NCBI RefSeq assembly: GCF_037892545.1
Contig: NZ_JBBKBG010000032.1
Span: 1-29,544, forward strand
DNA length: 29,544 nucleotides
Direction: 5' to 3'
Origin: Pseudogracilibacillus sp037892545
Lineage (GTDB): Bacteria; Bacillota; Bacilli; Bacillales; Amphibacillaceae
This document shows, one piece after another, positions 1 through 5,454 of this stretch. A program made the translations under genes and the position numbers. The notes beneath the pieces were generated by a model, which worked only from the letters and a program-made list of their open reading frames with translations, made no database searches and was not told the origin of the DNA. The first letter of the stretch is position 1. Each line of letters starts with the position of its first letter.

Positions 1-93
1 AAGAAGTGTTGTATAAAAAAAAACTAAAAGAAACAAAATATGCTTCTTTTAGGTAGATGAACTTTTTATTGTGATGAAAATATAAAGAAAAAC

Positions 94-122
94 TTGTCAA
101 TTGAAAATGAGACAGGTATAAT
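94..122 (+). promoter_or_regulatory. Sigma-A promoter of the tRNA-Arg gene
   Basis: The -35 box TTGTCA (94-99) and the consensus -10 box TATAAT (117-122) are separated by exactly 17 bp. Transcription should start near 128-130, about 12 bases before the mature tRNA. The match is strong and the position is right for a monocistronic tRNA unit that ends at the terminator at 233-269. The DNA at 1-93 shows no gene that I can support. Confidence 0.75.
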
Positions 123-140
123 TACTTTTGTATATCATTT

Positions 141-214
141 GCGTCCGTAGCTCAGTCGGATAGAGCAACGGTTTCCGGTACCGTGAGTCGGGGGTTCGAT
201 TCCTCTCGGGCGCG
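141..214 (+). tRNA. trnQ-Arg: tRNA-Arg, anticodon CCG
   Basis: The full cloverleaf folds. The acceptor stem pairs 141-147 with 207-213 (one G-T), with G214 as discriminator. The D stem pairs 150-153 with 163-166. The anticodon stem pairs 168-172 with 180-184 and is perfect, and the 7-base loop 173-179 reads TTCCGGT, giving anticodon CCG at 175-177. The T stem pairs 190-194 with 202-206 using two G-U pairs around the TTCGATT loop. CCA is not encoded. It reads the CGG arginine codon. In Bacillus subtilis a lone tRNA-Arg gene (trnQ) also lies next to clpP, so both position and identity fit. Confidence 0.95.
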
Positions 215-232
215 TCAATTATCAGATGAATG

Positions 233-269
233 AAAGCAAGAGCATAACTTTTTGTCTCTTGCTTTTTTT
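233..269 (+). terminator. Intrinsic terminator after tRNA-Arg
   Basis: A perfect 10-bp stem, AAAGCAAGAG (233-242) with CTCTTGCTTT (256-265), closes a 13-base loop and runs straight into a T tract ending at 269. It ends the tRNA transcript and separates it from the small membrane protein gene. Confidence 0.85.
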
Positions 270-336
270 CATATATAAAACTTGTAAACTAAAAGATAAA
301 ATGTTTTTTAGTGAAAAACAATCATATTAACCAGTT

Positions 337-345
337 TGCTATGAT
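337..345 (+). promoter_or_regulatory. Possible extended -10 promoter for the small membrane protein gene
   Basis: TGC-TATGAT (TG at 337-338, hexamer 340-345) is an extended -10 element about 48 bases upstream of the chosen start codon. No good -35 hexamer is visible at 16-18 bp spacing. It is the best promoter candidate between the tRNA terminator and the open frame. Confidence 0.35.
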
Positions 346-393
346 AATATGAGGGAATATACATATTAATTAGTTGTTATGGGAGGATGGAGG

Positions 394-564
394 ATGAAAC
401 GAACTGTTCTTTTCATTTTAGGGATTTTACTTGGTTTTGCCTTATCAAGCAGTATAAATATGAAGGAATACTATATAACTGGAATTATTCTTTTATTTTG
501 TGTAATCGTATTGTTCATTTTTATGAAAAAAAGAAAAGGTAATGTCGAGGGAAAAATGGAATGA
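394..564 (+). CDS. Small two-segment membrane protein of unknown function
   Basis: This frame encodes a 56-residue protein starting MKRTVLFILGILLG. Two hydrophobic stretches (about residues 4-20 and 29-45) are joined by a short polar turn and followed by a lysine/arginine-rich tail (KKRKG), which by the positive-inside rule suggests a hairpin with both ends in the cytoplasm. I prefer the ATG at 394 over the in-frame ATG at 379, because the GGGAGG at 381-386 lies 7 bases before 394 but downstream of 379. It is probably expressed from its own promoter near 340, between tRNA-Arg and clpP on the same strand. I do not recognise the family. The size, ribosome binding site and hydrophobic pattern favour a real gene. 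Confidence 0.5.
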   Translation: MKRTVLFILGILLGFALSSSINMKEYYITGIILLFCVIVLFIFMKKRKGNVEGKME

Positions 565-783
565 TGGACCATTAGGGTGTGTTTGAATGAAAAAATCGGA
601 AAGATTGTCATTGTTGTAGCATTGTGAAAATATAGAAAATTCTAAGCCGTAAAGTAAATCATTTTGTACATCCAAAAATTGACTTTTTCCAACTCGCTAA
701 TAATAGGAAAAGAAACAGTTTATTTTTGTCTATATATAAGCTATACTCGTTAGTGTGTATGGAATATTTTTCATGTCCCGATA

Positions 784-809
784 GTTTAAAGGTGAAAAGA
801 AGTGGCAAT
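784..809 (+). promoter_or_regulatory. Possible sigma-B promoter upstream of clpP
   Basis: GTTTAA (784-789) is a full match to the sigma-B -35 box. It is followed after 14 bp by GGCAAT (804-809), a 4/6 match to GGGTAT. B. subtilis clpP is known to have a sigma-B promoter beside its CtsR-controlled sigma-A promoter, which makes this plausible, but the -10 is weak. The rest of 565-842 shows no gene; open frames there overlap this control region and lack ribosome binding sites. Confidence 0.3.
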
Positions 810-842
810 AGTAAAAAGAAAGTCAAAATGGAAGACGTATCT

Positions 843-859
843 TTTGACCTTTGTTGACC
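843..859 (+). promoter_or_regulatory. CtsR operator controlling clpP
   Basis: Two heptads, TTTGACC (843-849) and GTTGACC (853-859), are separated by TTT. This is the reverse complement of the CtsR direct repeat (A/GGTCAAA-NAN-A/GGTCAAA). It covers the -35 box of the clpP promoter, so bound CtsR would block RNA polymerase. Derepression under heat or protein stress follows from what is known of the CtsR regulon. Confidence 0.88.
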
Positions 860-872
860 AATTATGTATGAT
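844..872 (+). promoter_or_regulatory. Sigma-A promoter of clpP
   Basis: The -35 box TTGACC (844-849) and the -10 box TATGAT (867-872) are separated by 17 bp. The promoter lies about 55 bases upstream of the clpP start and its -35 is embedded in the CtsR operator. A second AT-rich hexamer (TATAAT at 872-877) is at the wrong distance (22 bp) from this -35. Confidence 0.7.
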
Positions 873-926
873 ATAATTAGGTTCATTAGATATGGGACAT
901 TTACCTACTAAAAGGAGGATGTAAAA

Positions 927-1511
927 ATGGTTTTAATACCTACAGTTATTGAACAAACAAACCGTGGAGAACGTGCATATGATATTTACTCGCGTTTATT
1001 AAAAGACAGAATTATTATGCTAGGAAGTGCAATTGATGATAATGTTGCAAACTCCATCGTTGCACAACTTTTATTTTTAGAAGCAGAAGATCCAGAGAAG
1101 GATATCTCTATTTATATTAACTCACCAGGTGGATCCATCACTGCTGGAATGGCAATCTATGATACCATGCAATTCATCAAACCGGACGTATCAACAATTT
1201 GTACAGGAATGGCAGCATCTATGGGTGCTTTCTTACTTGCTGCAGGTGAAAAAGGAAAACGTTATGCATTACCAAATAGTGAAGTAATGATTCACCAACC
1301 ATTAGGTGGTACACAAGGGCAAGCTTCAGACATTGAAATTCATGCAAAACGTATTATTCAAATGCGTGAAAAATTAAATGAAATATTATCTGAAAGAACT
1401 GGCCAACCACTTGATGTCATTCAAGCTGATACAGATCGTGATAACTTCATGACAGCGGATGCGGCAAAAGAATACGGTTTAATTGACAAAGTATTAGAGA
1501 AAAAAGAATAA
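927..1511 (+). CDS. clpP: ATP-dependent Clp protease proteolytic subunit
   Basis: This 194-residue protein has the usual ClpP length and the complete serine-protease triad: Ser98 in GMAASMG, His123 in MIHQPLGG and Asp172 near the C terminus. Family knowledge: ClpP forms a 14-mer barrel that degrades proteins fed by ClpX, ClpC or ClpE, acting in general protein quality control, competence, sporulation and stress responses in the cytoplasm. The start at 927 has a consensus AAGGAGG (912-918) 8 bases upstream. The promoter carries a CtsR operator, so heat-shock induction is expected. The gene is monocistronic, with its own terminator at 1521-1560. The neighbouring tRNA-Arg is the same as in B. 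subtilis. Confidence 0.98.
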   Translation: MVLIPTVIEQTNRGERAYDIYSRLLKDRIIMLGSAIDDNVANSIVAQLLFLEAEDPEKDISIYINSPGGSITAGMAIYDTMQFIKPDVSTICTGMAASMGAFLLAAGEKGKRYALPNSEVMIHQPLGGTQGQASDIEIHAKRIIQMREKLNEILSERTGQPLDVIQADTDRDNFMTADAAKEYGLIDKVLEKKE

Positions 1512-1520
1512 CTTATGGAA

Positions 1521-1560
1521 AAAAGGGACAAAATCGAAAACGACTTTGTCCCCTTTTTTA
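1521..1560 (+). terminator. Intrinsic terminator of clpP
   Basis: GGGACAAA (1525-1532) pairs with TTTGTCCC (1545-1552) around a 12-base loop, extended by A/T pairs on the outside, and is followed by a T run to 1559. It starts about 10 bases after the clpP stop codon. Confidence 0.85.
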
Positions 1561-1901
1561 TCTAATATGAAAATACTCGTAAATATTCATTTCAAAACAT
1601 TCCTTTTTACATATAGCAAAATCCCTTTCAAATAAAGGACTTAACCATATAGATTTTTTGAAGTCCAGATTGCCTCTTCCCCTATAAAACATATTATTCC
1701 TTGAAAACGGATGAATAATTGAAATTAAAACGTAACTTAATTCGATTTTCTTCCTCACTATTTGCAACCGCTTTCAAAATTATCTAAATGCTTCTAATAA
1801 AATAGGCTTAGCTTCGCTTTGTAATACTTCCTTATAATATGTGTATTGTTCAACCTCTCACTCTAAATGAGTATTGGAATATTCCGAATTTTCACCAGAA
1901 T
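1561..1901. other. Gene-free region between clpP and crh, with a possible decayed frame
   Basis: This 341-bp stretch lies between two convergent terminators. On the minus strand a 69-codon frame (1558-1767) would need a TTG start and has no ribosome binding site. Immediately upstream on that strand another short run, about 1786-1860, reads like protein (EQYTYYKEVLQSEAKPILLE) and then hits TAA. Together they could be remnants of a decayed gene, but I recognise neither and they may be chance. The region also contains a perfect cre box at 1762-1776. Confidence 0.3.
1762..1776. promoter_or_regulatory. Catabolite response element (cre) match
   Basis: The 15-mer TTGCAACCGCTTTCA fits the degenerate CcpA consensus WTGNAANCGNWNNCW at every defined position. 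It sits in a gene-free region beyond the terminator of the crh operon, so its target is unclear. It could be a relic of a lost gene, a site for an unannotated small transcript, or a chance match in A+T-rich DNA. Confidence 0.45.
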
Positions 1902-1934
1902 AAAAGATATGTTCAAATTGAACATACATCTTTT
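1902..1934 (-). terminator. Terminator of the rapZ-yvcK-whiA-crh operon
   Basis: Two nested pairings form the stem: AAAAGAT (1902-1908) with ATCTTTT (1928-1934), and TGTTCAA (1910-1916) with TTGAACA (1918-1924). The tail on the minus strand is only moderately T-rich. It begins about 8 bases beyond the crh stop codon and also faces clpP, so it may act in both directions. Confidence 0.65.
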
Positions 1935-1941
1935 ATAACAT

Positions 1942-2193
1942 TTATTCTGTGATGAATGCAATTAATCCTTCAATTGCTGCTTCTTCGTCTTCTCCATCTG
2001 CAATCAATATTACTTCTTCCCCATTCATGATTGCTAAACTCATTAATCCCATAATACTTTTTGCATTGATTTTCTTTCCTTGTTTTTCTAAAAATAAATC
2101 TGAACGATATCGATTCGCTTCTTGAACGAATTGTGCCGCTGGTCGCGCTTGTAATCCAGATTCTAATGAAACTGTTACAACTTTTTCAACCAA
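1942..2193 (-). CDS. crh: Catabolite repression HPr-like protein Crh
   Basis: This 83-residue HPr paralogue has glutamine at position 15 (SGLQARPAA) where HPr has the catalytic histidine, so it cannot take part in sugar phosphotransfer. It keeps the regulatory Ser46 (NAKSIMGLMSL). Family knowledge: HprK phosphorylates Ser46 and the product acts as a CcpA co-effector in carbon catabolite repression. The start is TTG at 2191-2193; the preceding in-frame codon is a stop, and GGAAGGGTG lies about 8 bases upstream, so this is the only workable start. It is the last gene of an operon with whiA, yvcK and rapZ, as in B. subtilis. The kinase gene hprK is in the same window. Confidence 0.95.
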   Translation of the reverse strand: MVEKVVTVSLESGLQARPAAQFVQEANRYRSDLFLEKQGKKINAKSIMGLMSLAIMNGEEVILIADGEDEEAAIEGLIAFITE

Positions 2194-2281
2194 TCACATT
2201 CACCCTTCCTATCTGTACGTAGTAGATCAAATTTTAAATTATTCCTATTATATCATTTACATCAAGCAAATGAAAACGAAT

Positions 2282-3223
2282 TCATTCGCTATCATTTGCC
2301 TGAAGTTGTTGTGCAAATTGTTCTATTTTCTTTAATCGATGATTGACACCAGATTTTGATAATGGGCCGGAAGGAAGTAATTCCCCAAGTTCTTTTAATG
2401 GAACCTCTGGATACTCCAGGCGTACCTTTGCAATCTCTTGTAACCTTTCTGGTAGTGCTTCAATGCCTACAGTATCCTTAATATATTTAATATGTTCCGC
2501 CTGTCTTACTGATGCACTTATCGTTTTATTTAAATTAGCTGTTTCACAGTTCACGATACGATTAACAGAATTTCTCATATCACGGACAATACGAACATCT
2601 TCAAATTTAAATAAAGCTTTATGTGCCCCAATTATATTAAGAAATTCTGTTATTTTTTCCGCTTCTTTCATATAAACGATATAACCATTTCTTCGTTGTA
2701 ATTCACGTGCTTTTAAATTATATTCATTCATTAATTGCAATAACTCATGGTTATGTTCTGGATCGAGATTAAATATTTCTAAATGATATGAAGATGTTTC
2801 AGGATTATTAATAGATCCCCTTGCAATAAATGCCCCACGTAAATAGGCACGATGACAACAATCCTTTTCATACATTGCTGAAATTGGACCATATTCAAAC
2901 CCTTCATCTTCGTAATCTATTTTTAAAATCGAAAATAATTCGTCGACCGCTTCCCTCATACGAACGATATAAATATTATTTTTCTTTAACTTCATTTTTT
3001 TCCGAACGAGAATTTCTATATTACTTGGAAATACTTCTTTCATTAATGTAAAAATTCTTCGAGCGATAGCAGCGTTTTCTGTTTGAACATCTAACATAAT
3101 AGATGTACCTATTGTAGATATAACGCCATTCATTCTGATAAGTGCAGTTAATTCAGCTTTTTTACAACAGAGATCATCTTCTAATGTAATGAGTTCCTTT
3201 TTTATTTCTGAAGTAAATGACAT
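2282..3223 (-). CDS. whiA: DNA-binding protein WhiA
   Basis: This 313-residue protein has the WhiA architecture: an N-terminal domain derived from LAGLIDADG homing endonucleases (RGAFIARGSINNP near residue 130) and a C-terminal helix-turn-helix domain (roughly 225-305, including PEVPLKELGELL and SKSGVNHRLKKI). Family knowledge: WhiA is a sporulation regulator in Streptomyces, while in B. subtilis it influences cell division and chromosome segregation without clear regulation of division genes. The start at 3223 has AAAGGATG upstream, lying inside the 3' end of yvcK; the gap to yvcK is only 6 bases, so translation is probably coupled. Its length matches the family. Confidence 0.95.
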   Translation of the reverse strand: MSFTSEIKKELITLEDDLCCKKAELTALIRMNGVISTIGTSIMLDVQTENAAIARRIFTLMKEVFPSNIEILVRKKMKLKKNNIYIVRMREAVDELFSILKIDYEDEGFEYGPISAMYEKDCCHRAYLRGAFIARGSINNPETSSYHLEIFNLDPEHNHELLQLMNEYNLKARELQRRNGYIVYMKEAEKITEFLNIIGAHKALFKFEDVRIVRDMRNSVNRIVNCETANLNKTISASVRQAEHIKYIKDTVGIEALPERLQEIAKVRLEYPEVPLKELGELLPSGPLSKSGVNHRLKKIEQFAQQLQANDSE

Positions 3224-3229
3224 TTCACG

Positions 3230-4204
3230 TCATCCTTTACCATTCATATTCTTTATTGCATAATCATAAATAATGTCAGCAATTTTTTCTTTATTATGGC
3301 GAACAACCGTTTCATGAGGATCTAGTATATATTCTTCCATCACCTCTAATCCTAATTGTTCTAATTCCTCTATATGATACGTAACTGGAAATGATTGTTC
3401 CTTCTCATATATTTGTCGAATTGGACTTGGAATAGCCTCCTTATGTACAACAATCGCATCTATAGTATGTGGACCAATATGATCATAAATCGCTTGAACA
3501 TGTGCTGTCGCATCATAGTCATTCGTTTCTCCCAGCTGTGTCATCACATTGCAAACATACATTATTTTTGCCCTTGTTTCATTCAAGGCTTTCACGATAT
3601 CACTTATGATAATGTTCGGCAATATACTAGTATACAAACTTCCAGGCGAGATAACGATAACATCTGCTTCCAAAATTGCCTCTACAGCTTCTGGCAGCGG
3701 TTTTACATTATTCGGTGTGAGAAACACTCGATCAATTTTTTTATTGTGGACGGGAATATTTGATTCCCCACTTATAATGGAACCATCATCCATTAACGCA
3801 TTTAACACGACTGCTTCATTTACAACTGGAATAATATTTGCATTTACTTGAAAAATTCTTGCTAATTTTTTTACTGCTTCATAAAAGTTACCAGTCATAT
3901 GGTTCAAGGCAACGAGCACTAAATTTCCTAATGCATGGCCACATAATTCATTATTTGTTTGAAAGCGGTGTTGAAACATTTCGTTCATTTCATTATCGAC
4001 ATTTGCTAAGGCAGCAATGACATTACGGATATCACCTGGAGCAGGGATATCCATATCTTGCCTGATTTTCCCTGAACTTCCTCCATCATCTGCAACTGTC
4101 ACAATGACAGATAAATCAATTGGAAGATGCTTTAATCCTTTTAACAGTACTGGCATTCCAGTACCACCACCTAGGACAACAACTTTTGGCTTTTGCATCA
4201 TCAT
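3230..4204 (-). CDS. yvcK: Gluconeogenesis factor YvcK (CofD-like, UDP-sugar binding)
   Basis: This 324-residue protein of the CofD/YvcK family begins with the nucleotide-binding loop VVLGGGTGMPVLLKGLK, followed by TVADDGGSSGK and PAPGDIRN, all family signatures. Family knowledge: B. subtilis YvcK is needed for growth on gluconeogenic carbon sources and for normal cell shape, and binds UDP-GlcNAc. Three consecutive ATG codons open the frame. The first (4202-4204) is taken because AAAGG lies about 9 bases before it and further from the others. One base separates it from rapZ and six from whiA, as expected in this conserved operon. Confidence 0.95.
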   Translation of the reverse strand: MMMQKPKVVVLGGGTGMPVLLKGLKHLPIDLSVIVTVADDGGSSGKIRQDMDIPAPGDIRNVIAALANVDNEMNEMFQHRFQTNNELCGHALGNLVLVALNHMTGNFYEAVKKLARIFQVNANIIPVVNEAVVLNALMDDGSIISGESNIPVHNKKIDRVFLTPNNVKPLPEAVEAILEADVIVISPGSLYTSILPNIIISDIVKALNETRAKIMYVCNVMTQLGETNDYDATAHVQAIYDHIGPHTIDAIVVHKEAIPSPIRQIYEKEQSFPVTYHIEELEQLGLEVMEEYILDPHETVVRHNKEKIADIIYDYAIKNMNGKG

Positions 4205-4205
4205 T

Positions 4206-5084
4206 TTAATGTACCTTTCTCTTCCCTATGTCACGATGTGTTAAATGCGTAACATAGGATGGTGCGAATACTTCTTTATAATATTCGGTTAATGCAACAG
4301 AGCGATGTTGCCCGCCAGTACAACCAATTGCAATAACGATTTGAGATTTCCCTTCCTTTTTATAAAATGGAATAGTGAAATGTAAAAGTTCGATTAATTT
4401 TTGGTTAAATGTTTTTGTTTCTGACCATTTAAATACATAATCCGATACTTCTTTATCCTGTCCTGTTAGTGGACGCATTTGTTCCACATAATATGGGTTC
4501 GGTAAAAATCGTACATCGAACATAATATCTGCATCAATTGGTACGCCATGTTTAAATCCAAATGAAACAAAGTGAATTGAAAAAACAGATTCTTTTTCGC
4601 CAGCATATAATTGATGAATTTGTTCACGTAATTCTTTCGGTTTTAGTGTGGATGTATCAATAATTCTTTGTGCTCTCCCACGTAAAGGATCAATAATTTC
4701 TCGTTCACTTTTTATTCCTTCTAATGGTAACCCACCAATATTTAATGGATGTGAACGACGTGTTTCTTTATAACGTCTTACCAATGTATCGTTTGTCGCA
4801 TCTAAAAATAAAATATGCTCTTCAATCCAGTCTTCCTTCGCAATTTCATCTAATGATGCGTGCAATTCATCAAAAAAGTCACGACCTCTCAAATCAATTA
4901 CTAAAGCGACTTTTTGCATACTGTTATTCGTATCCTTTAATAATTCTAAAAACTTCGGAATCAGTGTTGGGGGTAAGTTGTCGACACAAAAATACCCTAA
5001 ATCCTCGAAACTTTGAATTGCAACTGTTTTTCCTGCACCTGACATTCCTGTAATGATCACAAATTTCGTTTCACCACTTGGCAT
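4206..5084 (-). CDS. rapZ: RNase adapter/nucleotide-binding protein RapZ (YvcJ)
   Basis: This 292-residue P-loop protein has Walker A GMSGAGKT near residue 13, a Walker B-like strand (VALVIDLRGRDFF) and the conserved C-terminal GCTGGQHRSVALTEYY. Family knowledge: in E. coli RapZ guides RNase E to the GlmZ small RNA; the B. subtilis homologue YvcJ binds and hydrolyses nucleotides and affects competence. The frame is open 25 codons further upstream, but the ATG at 5084 is chosen because GGGGGAT lies 6 bases before it and the N terminus then matches homologues. It is the first gene of the operon. The Nudix gene yvcI, which precedes it in B. subtilis, is absent here. Confidence 0.95.
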   Translation of the reverse strand: MPSGETKFVIITGMSGAGKTVAIQSFEDLGYFCVDNLPPTLIPKFLELLKDTNNSMQKVALVIDLRGRDFFDELHASLDEIAKEDWIEEHILFLDATNDTLVRRYKETRRSHPLNIGGLPLEGIKSEREIIDPLRGRAQRIIDTSTLKPKELREQIHQLYAGEKESVFSIHFVSFGFKHGVPIDADIMFDVRFLPNPYYVEQMRPLTGQDKEVSDYVFKWSETKTFNQKLIELLHFTIPFYKKEGKSQIVIAIGCTGGQHRSVALTEYYKEVFAPSYVTHLTHRDIGKRKVH

Positions 5085-5127
5085 TTTAAATCCCCCATTT
5101 CTCCATAAATATATTTCTCTATATTCT

Positions 5128-5133
5128 ATTATA
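5128..5133 (-). promoter_or_regulatory. Candidate -10 box for the rapZ operon
   Basis: A perfect TATAAT on the minus strand (5133-5128) lies about 44 bases upstream of the rapZ start. At 17 bp spacing the -35 region reads ATGATT, a poor match, so the promoter may need an activator or may lie elsewhere between 5134 and 5305. Confidence 0.4.
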
Positions 5134-5193
5134 CAAGAAAGATGAAAATGAATCATCACACGATGTATCTGTTTTCAACATAGTTTCCCATAA

Positions 5194-5277
5194 ATGACAG
5201 TTAAAGGAGGTTTTATTGTAAAATTATCTATTCATTATGAATGGGGGAATTGGTTGTGTGAGGTACTTGCCACCTAA
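5194..5277 (+). CDS. Possible 27-codon peptide antisense to the rapZ leader
   Basis: On the strand opposite to its neighbours, an ATG at 5194 opens a frame ending at TAA 5275-5277. The peptide ends EWGNWLCEVLAT, rich in Trp and with one Cys. A consensus AAAGGAGG (5203-5210) lies inside the frame and would best serve codon 8 or 9 (ATT at 5215 or GTA at 5218), neither a normal start. The ATG itself has no ribosome binding site. I see no good promoter. It could be a leader-type peptide, a gene whose start codon has mutated, or chance. Confidence 0.25.
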   Translation: MTVKGGFIVKLSIHYEWGNWLCEVLAT

Positions 5278-5306
5278 AAGTCTACTAAATATTTCCATTT
5301 TTCCAC

Positions 5307-5334
5307 AAAAAAAGCACAAGCAAAATACTTGTGC
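5307..5334 (-). terminator. Strong intrinsic terminator between trxB and rapZ
   Basis: GCACAAG (5334-5328) pairs perfectly with CTTGTGC (5320-5314) around a 7-base loop and is followed on the minus strand by seven T (5313-5307). It isolates the rapZ operon from trxB and would form the 3' end of the predicted small RNA. Confidence 0.88.
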
Positions 5335-5368
5335 CATGAACTAATTTATTAAAGGGGGTCAATTAGTT
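5307..5368 (-). ncRNA. Predicted small regulatory RNA (about 62 nt) with a C-rich loop
   Basis: Downstream of trxB on the minus strand, a promoter-like pair (5373-5401) would start transcription near 5368. The transcript would open directly with a perfect 8-bp stem, AACTAATT (5368-5361) with AATTAGTT (5346-5339), presenting the 14-base loop GACCCCCTTTAATA. After four bases comes the terminator stem GCACAAG/CTTGTGC and seven T. The loop is complementary to Shine-Dalgarno-like sequences of the AAAGGGGGU type. Family knowledge: Gram-positive trans-acting RNAs such as RsaE/RoxS and FsrA use C-rich unpaired stretches in this way. I infer a compact antisense-type regulator; it could instead be only the structured 3' end of the trxB mRNA. 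Confidence 0.45.
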
Positions 5369-5372
5369 TATA

Positions 5373-5401
5373 CATATAGTATATAAAATAATTGTTGCCA
5401 A
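5373..5401 (-). promoter_or_regulatory. Sigma-A-like promoter for the predicted small RNA
   Basis: On the minus strand TTGGCA (5401-5396, 5/6 to consensus) is followed after 17 bp by TATATG (5378-5373, 4/6). It lies between the trxB 3' hairpin and the first stem of the predicted RNA, and a start at 5367-5368 would place the 5' nucleotide exactly at the base of that stem. Confidence 0.45.
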
Positions 5402-5445
5402 TCGATTACAATAAAATTAAAAAGTGATTACTTTTTTTAATCGAT
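5401..5445 (-). terminator. A+T-rich hairpin just after trxB, possible weak terminator
   Basis: An outer 8-bp repeat, ATCGATTA (5401-5408) with TAATCGAT (5438-5445), encloses a perfect inner stem, AAAAAGT (5419-5425) with ACTTTTT (5430-5436). On the minus strand the inner stem is followed by AATTTTATT. It begins about 10 bases after the trxB stop. The low stability makes it a weak terminator or RNA-stability element at best. Confidence 0.4.
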
Positions 5446-5454
5446 GCAATCCTC

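Noticed and set aside
659..886. 75-codon minus-strand frame between the small membrane protein gene and clpP
   Set aside because: It spans the clpP promoter and CtsR operator on the opposite strand, has no convincing ribosome binding site, and its hydrophobic content follows from A+T richness.
2343..2675. Long plus-strand frames opposite whiA, yvcK, lgt, uvrA, uvrB and others
   Set aside because: They are antisense shadows of strongly supported genes, lack ribosome binding sites and resemble no protein family.
5339..5368. Upstream 8-bp hairpin after trxB as a second terminator
   Set aside because: On the minus strand it is followed by CATGGCAC and not by a T run, so it cannot terminate by itself. 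Its C-rich loop fits a small-RNA domain better.
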